Below are positions 9,673 through 17,402 of a stretch of 64,000 bases of DNA, one piece after another. The stretch lies in contig NZ_CP101417.1 of NCBI RefSeq assembly GCF_024339125.1, positions 5,219,001 through 5,283,000 on the forward strand, given 5' to 3'. A program made the position numbers and the translations under genes. Position 1 is the first letter of the stretch. Each line of letters begins with the position of its first letter. The stretch comes from Xanthomonas hortorum. Lineage in GTDB: Bacteria > Pseudomonadota > Gammaproteobacteria > Xanthomonadales > Xanthomonadaceae. Under the pieces are notes generated by a model. It did no database searches. It was given only the letters and a program-made list of their open reading frames with translations, and had not been told where the DNA came from.

Positions 9673-10347
9673 GAGCAGCTCTCCATACTACTTTGCGGCC
9701 GTGAGGCGGGCGCGGCTGTTGTCAACGACATCCAGGTAGATCCTCGGTGCGGCATGTACTGCTTGTACATGTCGCTCCAAGTGCGCCGTCCATCCCCAGC
9801 TGCCGACGGTTCGCTACGTTGTGTCGGCTACTTTCAAGACTGCGAGATCTTGCTTGTCTTGGGAGGGTTGGATGGGTGTGGATGCGTCGGTTGCAGAGCG
9901 GCTGATCTGCGGCTTGGCTGCGAGGTCCTTGCCCGCCTACCATCGCAGGACACGCCGCAAGTACGTCCGTGTAGGCTCTTCTGCGGCATCCCTGCCGCAT
10001 AAGGTCCCGCGACGGTGGGCGGGCAAGGACCAGTCAAGATGGTCGGTGTGCATGGTTGAGAGCAGTGCGCGTTGCGCGGGTGTCTGATGAGCTGCGTGAC
10101 AGCTGGCAGGCGGTAAAACCAACTGCCAGGCAACCCCAATAGCGCCCCCCTGGATCTACACCCTTCAGACTGCCGCGCCCACGCCGTTATCTGGACGTCC
10201 ACTGCCCACGCAGCGTCTGCGACCTGTGCAGTATCGAACAGATCGCATTCCAGGCAAGATCACCGGCTCACGCCGTTGTGGAAGTCAGTGGCGCATTCCC
10301 GTCGTTCCATCGAGCGACGGTCGGTTGGTGAGTTCCAGGAGCGTTTC
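9673..10347. other. intergenic region carrying a palindromic repeat
   Basis: No gene is supported in these 675 bases. A small inverted repeat (CATGTAC, 5-base loop, GTACATG; 9753-9771) follows the GH35 gene. A ~100-base palindromic element occupies 9926-10029. Short open frames here are translations of the repeat. The last bases carry the ribosome site of the small gene at 10348. Confidence 0.7.
9926..10029 (+). repeat. ~100-bp palindromic intergenic element, copy A
   Basis: The outer arms are TCCTTGCCCGCC and GGCGGGCAAGGA. The middle includes GGACACGCCGCAAGTACGTC and a hairpin TGCGGCAT-CCC-TGCCGCA. The 20 or so bases on its right (ACCAGTCAAGATGGTCGGTG) are the reverse complement of the left flanks of the copies at 12741 and 13059, so it is an inverted copy with a conserved border. 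This structure resembles a non-autonomous MITE or REPIN; no transposase is nearby. Confidence 0.8.
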
Positions 10348-10563
10348 ATGTCGTCGTCCACCGTTACGCAAGACCCTGTCTCCGCGGTTCCGGAGCAGAC
10401 CCAGCACGCCTTTGCCGAACACGTCCACAGCAAGCCCGTGCCCAGCCAGCCGATCGGCAGCACCGAAGCGGCGCACCTGATGACGTTCCTGTGCCAGACC
10501 CACTCGGCCAAACAACCGCAGATCCTGCTGCCGCCGCAAGCGCGCGACGACGACGCGGCCTGA
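10348..10563 (+). CDS. small hypothetical protein, convergent with rebB
   Basis: This 71-residue soluble protein has no family I recognise. It starts SSSTVTQDPVSAVPEQ, has a central STEAAHLMTFLCQTH segment that could be one short helix, and ends in an acidic QARDDDAA. The start at 10348 is set by CCAGGAG at 10335-10341; the longer frame from 10276 lacks one. There is no signal peptide or membrane segment. It converges on the RebB gene 68 bases away and shares a strong hairpin with it, which suggests but does not prove a related role. Confidence 0.55.
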   Translation: MSSSTVTQDPVSAVPEQTQHAFAEHVHSKPVPSQPIGSTEAAHLMTFLCQTHSAKQPQILLPPQARDDDAA

Positions 10564-10596
10564 GCGAGACGACGCGCTCGCGTCAGCAACAGCAAC

Positions 10597-10626
10597 ATTG
10601 GCGACAGCGCTGCAGCTGTCGCCAAT
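10597..10626. terminator. bidirectional hairpin between the small ORF and rebB
   Basis: The arms ATTGGCGACAGC (10597-10608) and GCTGTCGCCAAT (10615-10626) pair perfectly over 12 bases with a 6-base loop. It sits between two convergent stops (10563 and 10632), the expected place for a shared terminator. There is no clear U-tract on either strand, so the termination strength is uncertain. Confidence 0.7.
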
Positions 10627-10631
10627 TACCC

Positions 10632-10961
10632 TTACTTGCCGGTGTTGAACGCCTTGAGCACGGTGAGCAGACTGGTCAGATTGTCGGCCACGCCCGCTTG
10701 CGCAACCTTCTCGACGTCCGCCGCCGAAGCGGTGGTATCGAGACTGTAGATCTGCATTACGCCCTGATTCGTGGCGGCCTGCGCTAGCGTGTTTTGTTGC
10801 TGCTGTGCGGCCACCGCGTTAGCGAAGAGAATCCCGCTCGACTGGGCCATGCTCTGGTAGATCGTGCCCATCGCCATGGCGGGCGCTTCGCCGATCACCT
10901 TGACGTTGGTCTGCGTGACGGCATCGGTGATCTGATCGTTGACTGCGGTTGGAAAAGCCAT
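10632..10961 (-). CDS. rebB: RebB-family R-body-like protein
   Basis: This 109-residue protein matches the RebB killing-trait family in its core: DQITDAVTQTNVKVIGEAPA, then AMAMGTIYQSMAQ, then a helix ending AVAAQQQQNTLAQAA. RebB proteins are structural parts of R-bodies, coiled protein ribbons first known from Caedibacter, and related genes are widespread in proteobacteria. The start is ATG at 10961 (MAFPTAV). The longer frame to 11093 adds Cys- and Arg-rich sequence unlike the family. The family assignment is firm; whether it forms ribbons here is unknown, because no second reb gene or reb regulator is seen in the window. Confidence 0.82.
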   Translation of the reverse strand: MAFPTAVNDQITDAVTQTNVKVIGEAPAMAMGTIYQSMAQSSGILFANAVAAQQQQNTLAQAATNQGVMQIYSLDTTASAADVEKVAQAGVADNLTSLLTVLKAFNTGK

Positions 10962-11354
10962 ATGCGCGCTCCTGAGTGGACAAATACACGGCGCTGCGCG
11001 TTGTTGCAGGCCCATCGGCACTGAAAGCCGATCGCACCTGCCTACCACGCGCGGTACGCCGACCATGCAGCAGCCAACCGCACACCGTGTCATCTCGATA
11101 ACGGCCTGCGCGCATGCGAATGAATCCCCGCGATACCACTACGCAATGCACATCGCAGGCGCAGGCGCAGCTAAGTTCTGCGCGATGGCGGTCAGGCCAA
11201 ATGCGGCCAGCCAGCGCAACGGGAAGAGCGGGTGTGATGACATCGCAGGTCCTCGCAGTGGTCGGCGACCACGGCCGCCCGCGACAACCAAAGCACATGG
11301 TATTTAATAGATAATAAATAGGTATCTTTAAAATCCGCACAGGACTGGACCACG
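10962..11354. other. divergent intergenic region between rebB and the sialidase-like gene
   Basis: These 393 bases hold no supported gene. The last 60 are notably AT-rich for this genome (about 11302-11336, TTTAATAGATAATAAATAG and neighbours) and probably contain the promoter of the sialidase-like gene. The rebB promoter must lie in the left part; no clear boxes were found. Confidence 0.5.
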
Positions 11355-12440
11355 ATGCCTCTGTCACGCCTGCTGACCTGCCTTGTTGCGAGCCTCGCGG
11401 GCTTCGCCGCCAACGCTGAATCACGGGCATCGCCGCCCTCACCGATCGTGCTCAGCGAGTTCATCGCCGATCCGGCACCGACGCCGCAGGCGCACGCCTC
11501 TACGCTGTTGGAAACCCGCGACGGCACCCTGCTGGCGGCCTGGTTCGGCGGCGCACACGAGGGTGCCGCCGATGTCGGTATCTGGCTCGCCCAACGCGGC
11601 CCGCAGCACTGGCAGACACCGCGCCGCATCGCCGACGGCGCGCACGCAGGCCTAGATGGCGCCGCACTGCCGGCCTGGAATCCGGTGCTGTTTCAGTCCC
11701 GCACCGGGCCGGTGCAGCTGTACTACAAGCTCGGCCCGAATCCGCGCGATTGGTGGGGCCTGCGCATCACCTCCAGCGACAACGGTGCGCACTGGTCGCC
11801 ACAGCAGCGCCTGCCCGACGGCATTCTCGGCCCGATTAAGAACAAGCCGGTGCAATTACCGAGCGGCCGCATCCTCGCACCCAGCAGCAGCGAAGACCGT
11901 GGCTGGCGCGCGCATCTGGAATGGAGCGACGACGACGGCGCACATTGGCAACGCGGCATGCCGCTCAATGATCCGACAGTGATCGGCGCGATCCAGCCCA
12001 GCGTGTTGCTGCATGCAGACGGCCGCGTGCAGATATTGGGCCGAAGCCAGCAGAACAAGCTTTTCAGTACGTTCTCCAATGATGGCGGCCTGCACTGGCA
12101 ACCGATGCAATTGCTGGACGTAGAAAATCCCAACTCCGGCACCGACGCCGTGATGCTGCGCGACGGCCGCGCCCTGCTGGTCTACAACCCGGGCATCGCC
12201 GGCAAGGACTGGTGGGACGGCCGAGGCACACTTGCGGTGGCGCTATCGACTGATGGCGTGCACTGGCAGCGCGTACTCACACTGGAAAATAGCGCAAAAG
12301 ACGAGTTTTCCTATCCTGCCGTGATCCAGACCCGCGATGGTTTGGTGCACATCAGCTACACCTGGAAACGTCAACGCATCAAGCATGTAGTGATCGATCC
12401 GGCGCGACTTGACGGCAACGCGGATAGCACGACGCCATAG
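11355..12440 (+). CDS. secreted sialidase-like BNR/Asp-box beta-propeller protein
   Basis: The 361-residue product has a Sec signal (SRLLTCLVASLAGFAANA). Asp-box repeats SSDNGAHWS, SDDDGAHWQ, SNDGGLHWQ and STDGVHWQ occur at blade-like spacing, and AAWFGGAHEGAADVGIW is the signature of the BNR_2 neuraminidase-like family. A six-bladed propeller fold is therefore likely. The FRIP arginine motif of classical GH33 sialidases is not evident, and plants have little sialic acid. The enzyme may therefore act on another acidic or deoxy sugar, or be a lyase; some polysaccharide lyases share this fold. It lies between the N-glycan hydrolases and the aspartylglucosaminidase, which favours a glycan role. 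The true substrate is not known. Confidence 0.78.
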   Translation: MPLSRLLTCLVASLAGFAANAESRASPPSPIVLSEFIADPAPTPQAHASTLLETRDGTLLAAWFGGAHEGAADVGIWLAQRGPQHWQTPRRIADGAHAGLDGAALPAWNPVLFQSRTGPVQLYYKLGPNPRDWWGLRITSSDNGAHWSPQQRLPDGILGPIKNKPVQLPSGRILAPSSSEDRGWRAHLEWSDDDGAHWQRGMPLNDPTVIGAIQPSVLLHADGRVQILGRSQQNKLFSTFSNDGGLHWQPMQLLDVENPNSGTDAVMLRDGRALLVYNPGIAGKDWWDGRGTLAVALSTDGVHWQRVLTLENSAKDEFSYPAVIQTRDGLVHISYTWKRQRIKHVVIDPARLDGNADSTTP

Positions 12441-12576
12441 CCACTGCTGCATAGTCAGGTATAGGTCGAGGGCGCGGTGTCCTCACTGCTCGCAGGACAC
12501 GCAGGAAGGACACAAGACAACCGAAATTTCGAATCGAAGCGTTGTTTAGATGCGGTCAAAAGCTCAGTTAATCGAG

Positions 12577-12685
12577 GGTGCGGTGCCCTCACCGCTCGCG
12601 GGACACGCCACAAGTACGTCCATGTAGGCTCGGTGGCGGCATCCATGCCGCCACACGGTCCCGCAATCGGCAAGGACACCGCACC
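12577..12685 (+). repeat. palindromic element, diverged copy D
   Basis: GGTGCGGTG and CACCGCACC form the outer arms. The interior GGACACGCCACAAGTACGTC, then CATGTAGGCTC and the hairpin TGGCGGCAT-CCA-TGCCGCCA, match the interior of copy A in the same orientation. The outer arms differ from the other copies. Confidence 0.65.
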
Positions 12686-12740
12686 AGGGAATTTACAGGT
12701 TGCTTTGCTGAAAACCCTGCGCACCGACCATCTCGACTGG

Positions 12741-12843
12741 TCCTTGCCCGCCCACCGTCGCGGGACCTTACGCGGCATGGATGCCGCGTAAGAGCCTACA
12801 TGGATGTACTTGCGGCGTGTCCCGCGACGGTGGGCGGGCAAGG
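12741..12843 (-). repeat. palindromic element, copy B
   Basis: TCCTTGCCCGCCCACCGTCG and CGACGGTGGGCGGGCAAGG are the outer arms, with the inner hairpin TTACGCGGCAT-GGA-TGCCGCGTAA. It is inverted relative to copy A and shares its border (CGACCATCTCGACTGG on the left). Confidence 0.8.
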
Positions 12844-13058
12844 GCCCTGCAGCAAACCCACAGATCACCCGCTCTGCAACTGATCTACCCGCGCTAAGCA
12901 ATCACTTCGACACACTGAGACTTGAGTAATAGCGTCGTTTAGATGCAATCAGAAGCTCAGGTAAAAAGCCTTGCCGGTCGAGTGCACGGTGCCTTCACCG
13001 CACCAGAAAATTAGTCGGTTGCTTTGTTGAAAACATGCACACCGACCATCCCGACTGG

Positions 13059-13161
13059 TCCTTGCCCGCTCACCGTCGCGGGACCTTACGCGGCATGGAT
13101 GCCGCGTAAGAGCCTACACGGACGTACTTGCGGCGTGTCCCGCGAGGGTGGGCGGGCAAGG
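13059..13161 (-). repeat. palindromic element, copy C
   Basis: It is nearly identical to copy B: the same arms, the same TTACGCGGCAT/TGCCGCGTAA hairpin, and the same downstream GCCCTGCAGCAAACCCACAG border. One arm position is altered (GCGAGGG where B has GCGACGG). B and C lie 318 bases apart in the same orientation, as expected for a tandem duplication of a larger module. Confidence 0.8.
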
Positions 13162-13214
13162 GCCCTGCAGCAAACCCACAGATCACCCGCTCTGCAACTG
13201 AGCAGCTTCCAAAC

Positions 13215-13946
13215 TCATGCCCCCTGCAACAACCCCACTATCCGCCGCACACGTGCCACATCGGTGCGCTGGTAATCGCCGCCCAGATCGGTGATATACG
13301 CATGCCGCGCATGCACCTGTGCCGCAACCGGCCCACGTGAGGAGGCATGAAACTCGCGCGCACCGGTATTGGCACGCAGCGTAAGTACATTGTTTTCGGA
13401 CACACCAGCGCCCGGCATCACGCTGATCCGATCGCCGGCCTGACGCACCAGTGCCGCAATGGTGTCCACACCTTCAAGCGCGCTCGCACGCGCACCCGAC
13501 GTCAGCACTCGCTCGCAACCCAGCGTGATCGCATCTTCCAGCGCGCGCCCCGGATCGGCACTGACATCGATCGCACGATGGAAGGTCACACCCAGCGATC
13601 CCGCCGCCTCGATCAACACCAGCATTGTGCGCATGTCGACCTGCCCATGCGGATCCAGCGCGCCCAACACCACGCCATCGCAGCCCAGCCGCACACACAG
13701 CTCCACATCGCGCCGCATCACCTCGACCTCGTCCGCATCGAAGACGAAATCGCCCACGCGCGGACGGATCAACACATACAGCGGAATCTGTAAACACTCA
13801 CGCACCACCGCCAGCGTGCCGAACGATGGCGTCAGCCCGCCGCCATCCAGACCACCGCAGAGCTCCACCCGCATCGCACCGCCTTCCTGCGCAGCCAATG
13901 CCGAACCCACCGAATCGGCAGCCACTTCCAGCCCCAATGCACTCAT
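13215..13946 (-). CDS. cutC: CutC-family TIM-barrel protein
   Basis: This 243-residue cytoplasmic protein matches the CutC family: RVELCGGLDGGGLTPS, LYVLIRPRVGDFVF, DGVVLGALDPHGQVD, GVTFHRAIDVSADP and LTSGARASALEGVDTI. CutC was named for copper homeostasis, but the biochemical role is poorly supported and the fold is a phosphate-binding-type TIM barrel. The N-terminal strand reads LEVAADS where the family usually has EVCVDS, so the Cys proposed for copper is absent. Its ATG overlaps the stop of the aspartylglucosaminidase (ATGA on the minus strand), so it is translationally coupled to that enzyme. A role in handling released GlcNAc or aspartate products is as plausible as copper. Confidence 0.88.
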   Translation of the reverse strand: MSALGLEVAADSVGSALAAQEGGAMRVELCGGLDGGGLTPSFGTLAVVRECLQIPLYVLIRPRVGDFVFDADEVEVMRRDVELCVRLGCDGVVLGALDPHGQVDMRTMLVLIEAAGSLGVTFHRAIDVSADPGRALEDAITLGCERVLTSGARASALEGVDTIAALVRQAGDRISVMPGAGVSENNVLTLRANTGAREFHASSRGPVAAQVHARHAYITDLGGDYQRTDVARVRRIVGLLQGA

Positions 13947-15007
13947 GCCGCAGGCTCAGTGGTGTAGTGGCTTTCACCGGGCACCAGCAGATCCTGTCGT
14001 TGCGCATCGCAGACCGCGTAGCTGAAACCCTTCTGGATCGCGAATGCACCCACCTCACCCTGCTTGTTCATTGCCAGAAACCCCACCTGCAGTGTGCGAG
14101 TGAGCTCGGGCTTGCGCCGTATCAGCCGCATGACGACCTCGCGGCACGCCTCTGCCGGCGACTTGCCCTGGCGCATCATTTCAACCACCGCAAAACTGCC
14201 GACATTGCGGATCACTTCTTCGCCAACGCCGGTGGAGGTTGCACCACCGACCTCGTTGTCCACATACAGGCCGGCGCCGATAATCGGGCTGTCGCCCACC
14301 CGGCCATGCATCTTCCACGCCATGCCGCTGGTGGTGCACGCGCCCGACAAGTTGCCGTGCGCATCCAGCGCCAGCATGCCGATGGTGTCGTGATTGTCCT
14401 TGCCGCCCGGCAATTTGGCATCGCGCCAGGCGCGGTTTTCGATATTGGCTTCCGGCGAATACTTCGAGGTCTTCAACCACTCCTTCCACGCCGCTTCCGA
14501 GCTCGGCGTGAGCAGCTTGGTCTTCGGAAAGCCCTGCTCCAGCGCGAACTGACGCGCACCGTCACCGACCAGCATCACATGCGGGGTTTTCTCCATCACC
14601 GCGCGCGCCACCGAGATCGCATGCACCACATCTTCCAGTGCGGCCACCGAGCCACAATTGCCCAGGTGATCCATGATGCAGGCGTCCAGCGTCACCCGCC
14701 CATCGCGATCCGGGTAACCGCCCAGCCCCACGGTGGGATTGCTCGGGTCCGCTTCGGGTACGCGCACGCCGGCTTCCACTGCATCCAGTGCGATGCCGCC
14801 GGTACTGAGAATTTTCCAGGCCTCCTGATTGGCGGCGATACCGAAATCCCAGGTGGAAATCACCCGCGCCGCGCCGCGCGGCAACACCGCAACGCGCCCG
14901 CCGGTGCCGGCACCGACCGCCGCCTGCGCACGTGCGCCCCACCCGGCCAGACCGGAAGCGATCGCACCAAGCGTGGCGCTCTTGAGGAAGTGACGACGTT
15001 GGATCAT
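13943..15007 (-). CDS. N4-(beta-N-acetylglucosaminyl)-L-asparaginase (aspartylglucosaminidase), Tat-exported
   Basis: This is a 354-residue Ntn-hydrolase precursor with a twin-arginine signal (IQRRHFLKSATLGAIASG). The enzyme cuts the amide between GlcNAc and Asn, giving GlcNAc (via its glycosylamine) and aspartate. The precursor should self-cleave before Thr in KDNHDTIGMLALD, making Thr the catalytic nucleophile. GNLSGACTTSGMAWK and GRVGDSPIIGAGLY supply the substrate-pocket signatures. The start is ATG 15007, where the Tat signal begins. The gene overlaps cutC by ATGA. Following GH125, GH92 and GH35, this is the final step in dismantling an N-glycopeptide, so it probably belongs functionally with the nix genes although it is on the other strand. 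Confidence 0.9.
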   Translation of the reverse strand: MIQRRHFLKSATLGAIASGLAGWGARAQAAVGAGTGGRVAVLPRGAARVISTWDFGIAANQEAWKILSTGGIALDAVEAGVRVPEADPSNPTVGLGGYPDRDGRVTLDACIMDHLGNCGSVAALEDVVHAISVARAVMEKTPHVMLVGDGARQFALEQGFPKTKLLTPSSEAAWKEWLKTSKYSPEANIENRAWRDAKLPGGKDNHDTIGMLALDAHGNLSGACTTSGMAWKMHGRVGDSPIIGAGLYVDNEVGGATSTGVGEEVIRNVGSFAVVEMMRQGKSPAEACREVVMRLIRRKPELTRTLQVGFLAMNKQGEVGAFAIQKGFSYAVCDAQRQDLLVPGESHYTTEPAA

Positions 15008-15152
15008 CCGGGAACTCCATGAATGAAGAAAACAGGCAGCCGCAGGACGCGGCAACAGCCTTCCATCATGCGGCAGCGCCGCGTGCGGATAAACCGTATT
15101 GCGGCCCCCAGCAATGCGGATCCGCGCATAACGCACCGTGAAGGCTGTAGAG

Positions 15153-15192
15153 CCCCTCTCCCATCGGGAGAGGGGTTGGGGTGAGAGTACGG
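15153..15192 (+). repeat. REP-like palindrome, copy 2
   Basis: CCCCTCTCCC-ATC-GGGAGAGGGG forms a perfect hairpin, followed by the family tail TTGGGGTGAGAGTACGG. Confidence 0.8.
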
Positions 15193-15220
15193 GGCGACCG
15201 ACAGCGCCCTGCCCAGCCGT

Positions 15221-15265
15221 ACCCTCATCCGGCGCTACGCGCCACCTTCTCCCGATGGGAGAAGG
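15221..15265 (-). repeat. REP-like palindrome, copy 3 (inverted)
   Basis: The tail appears first as its reverse complement (ACCCTCATCC), followed by CCTTCTCCC-GAT-GGGAGAAGG. Together with copy 2 it forms a tail-to-tail inverted pair, the arrangement of REPIN doublets. Confidence 0.75.
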
Positions 15266-15596
15266 GAGGAATCAAGGCCCTCTCACATCGGGGCGAGAAG
15301 GCACGGCATACGCGCCATTGGCGCGCATGTCTTGGAGCGCTCGCGCTGCTAGCGCGGGTTGGGGCGCGGAGCGGGGGTTGGGGTGAAGGTACGGAAGCAA
15401 GTAATGCCACTTCGCCCAGCCAACCCTTCATCTGACACTGCACACAGCAGCGCCCACCCGCTACAAAAAAATCTTCAACCCACTTAACCCCATTCGCCGC
15501 ACTGGCCCGTTTACTCAACAGAGGCGCAGTGCACGGCGACCTCGGGCTGTCCAGTTGTTCACCCATCCCACCTTCGCCACGCAAAAAAGGATTCCC

Positions 15597-17402
15597 ATGC
15601 CACGTCATAGCCTTCTTGCGCTCGCCCTGCTGCTGAGCGCCTGCTCGCACGAGCCGACCGAGCCGAACAGCGACAGGTCGCGCACCACCGCCTTGCCTGC
15701 CACCGCGCAGCCTTCGCAACCCACCGCATCGACGACGCCGCACGCCAAAGGCCAGCTCGCAGTGCCTGCCCCTGCACACGCAATGGAGCAGCTTTCCACG
15801 CCGAGCCCACCACCTCCGCCATCATCGCCATCAGTGATGCCATCGCCGATGCCGGCAGCGCTCGAGTCCTTCGTGGCACAACGCGCACCGGCCGCCAAAC
15901 TGGTCGCGCGTCGCCCAATGCTCGACAACCTCATGCCGATGCCGCCGATCCTGCCGGCACCCGCCGACAACCGCGAAACCTACCAAACGCTAAGCGACAA
16001 CCCGATCGTGCAGACCGCAGCGAATCCGGTGTCCACCTTCAGCATCGATGTGGACACCGGCAGCTACAGCAATGTGCGGCGCTTCCTGAGTGCAGGCACG
16101 CTGCCGCCGGTCGACGCAGTGCGCGTGGAAGAATTGATCAACTACTTCCGCTACGACGATCCCGCACCGGCCGACGGCAAACCCTTCGCGGTGCGCACCG
16201 AACTGGCGCCCACCCCCTGGAACAACGACAGCCTGCTGCTGCGCGTCGGCATCGCCGGTCGCGCTATCGCAACGACTGATTTGCCGCCGGCCAATCTGGT
16301 GTTTCTGGTCGATATCTCCGGCTCGATGGAATCGCCCGACAAACTGCCGCTGCTGCAGTCCTCGCTCAAACTGCTGGTACGCCAGTTGCGTGCGAAAGAT
16401 CGCATCACCCTGGTGACCTACGCCGGCAACACCGCGGTCGTACTGCCGCCCACGCCCGGCGACCAGCAAGGCCGCATCATCGAAGCGATCGACGCCCTGC
16501 AGTCGGGCGGTTCCACTGCCGGTGCCAGCGGTATCGAACTGGCCTACAAGGCGGCGCGGCAAGGCTATCTGCGCGGCGGCATCAACCGCATCCTGCTCGC
16601 CACCGACGGCGACTTCAATGTCGGCGTCACCGACTTCGATCAGCTCAAGGGCATGGTCGCCGAGAAGCGGCGCTCCGGTGTGGCGTTGTCCACGCTCGGC
16701 TTCGGTACCGGCAACTACAACGACACGCTGATGGAACAGCTGGCCGATGCCGGCGACGGTGCCTATGCCTACATCGACTCGGCACTGGAAGCACGCAAGG
16801 TGCTCACGCACGAGCTGGGCGCAACGCTTGCCACCATCGCGCGCGACGTCAAGATCCAGGTCGAATTCAATCCGGAAACCGTCAAGGAATACCGCCTGAT
16901 CGGCTACGAAAACCGTGCGTTGCGCGACGAGGATTTCAACAACGACCAGGTCGATGCAGGCGAGATCGGCGCAGGCCACACCGTCACCGCGTTGTATGAA
17001 ATCACTCCGACCGACGGCCACGCATCGGTGGACCCGCTACGCTATGCCACCACCACCGCGCCTCGACAGCAGCGTGCGGTCGACAGCGAACTGGCGCACG
17101 TCAAATTGCGCTACAAACTGCCCGACGCACAGCGTAGCCAGCTGCTCGACACGGTGGTTCGCAGCAATCAACGCCGCGCCTTGAACGCCACCAGCGATGC
17201 CTTCCGCTTTTCCGCCGCAGTGGCCGGGTTCGGCCAGCGCCTGCGTGGCGGCAGTCAGTTGCGTGGCTGGGATTATCCGCAGGTAGGCGCCTTGGCTGCC
17301 GGCAGCTTGGGCAGCGACCGCTTCGGCTATCGCGCCGACTTTCTGCATATGGTGCAGCAGGCCGACAAGCTGAGCACCCGGCCACTCGCCAACACCGACT
17401 GA
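15597..17402 (+). CDS. VWA-domain lipoprotein (YfbK/DUF3520-like)
   Basis: The 601-residue product has a lipoprotein signal with lipobox LLSAC at residues 11-15. A proline-rich spacer of about 100 residues follows, then a conserved NPVSTFSIDVDTGSYSNVRR domain, a von Willebrand A domain and a C-terminal DUF3520-type region. The metal-ion site is intact: VFLVDISGSM supplies DxSxS, GGSTAGASG the threonine loop and LATDGDFNVG the aspartate. The start is ATG 15597, where the lipoprotein signal begins. The stop overlaps the sigma-factor start (TGATG), so the lipoprotein and the sigma factor are co-expressed. E. coli YfbK is a homologue of unknown role. An envelope adhesion or sensing function is inferred. 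Confidence 0.88.
   Translation: MPRHSLLALALLLSACSHEPTEPNSDRSRTTALPATAQPSQPTASTTPHAKGQLAVPAPAHAMEQLSTPSPPPPPSSPSVMPSPMPAALESFVAQRAPAAKLVARRPMLDNLMPMPPILPAPADNRETYQTLSDNPIVQTAANPVSTFSIDVDTGSYSNVRRFLSAGTLPPVDAVRVEELINYFRYDDPAPADGKPFAVRTELAPTPWNNDSLLLRVGIAGRAIATTDLPPANLVFLVDISGSMESPDKLPLLQSSLKLLVRQLRAKDRITLVTYAGNTAVVLPPTPGDQQGRIIEAIDALQSGGSTAGASGIELAYKAARQGYLRGGINRILLATDGDFNVGVTDFDQLKGMVAEKRRSGVALSTLGFGTGNYNDTLMEQLADAGDGAYAYIDSALEARKVLTHELGATLATIARDVKIQVEFNPETVKEYRLIGYENRALRDEDFNNDQVDAGEIGAGHTVTALYEITPTDGHASVDPLRYATTTAPRQQRAVDSELAHVKLRYKLPDAQRSQLLDTVVRSNQRRALNATSDAFRFSAAVAGFGQRLRGGSQLRGWDYPQVGALAAGSLGSDRFGYRADFLHMVQQADKLSTRPLANTD

Larger units (their letters stand above)
12441..13214. other. 774-base intergenic repeat block
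   Basis: No gene is supported. The block is made of two related modules. Each starts near GTTTAGATGC and runs through a GTTGCTTTG(C/T)TGAAAAC segment into a ~100-base palindrome. Each ends in the same GCCCTGCAGCAAACCCACAG border followed by ATCACCCGCTCTGCAACTGA. The first module also contains a further palindrome at 12577. All open frames here are translations of the repeats. Confidence 0.7.
15008..15596. other. intergenic region with several REP-like repeats
   Basis: These 589 bases between divergent genes hold no supported gene. Two REP-like palindromes in opposite orientation (15153-15192 and 15221-15265) and a partial tail copy (about 15356-15395) fill the middle. The VWA gene promoter should lie in about 15400-15590; no clear boxes were identified. 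Confidence 0.65.

Noticed and set aside
9754..10122. Small open frames downstream of the GH35 gene
   Set aside because: They read through palindromic element A on both strands and lack coding character.
12570..13161. Possible CRISPR array
   Set aside because: The repeats are long palindromes of ~100 bases in mixed orientation with unequal spacing and no short unique spacers; no cas genes are present.
12477..13340. Several open frames of 70-105 residues in the repeat block
   Set aside because: They are translations of the palindromic elements, repeat among copies and have no ribosome site.
13625..15022. 465-residue open frame on the plus strand over cutC and the aspartylglucosaminidase
   Set aside because: Arg/His/Pro-rich translation with no domain; both minus-strand genes are clear family members with coupled starts and stops.
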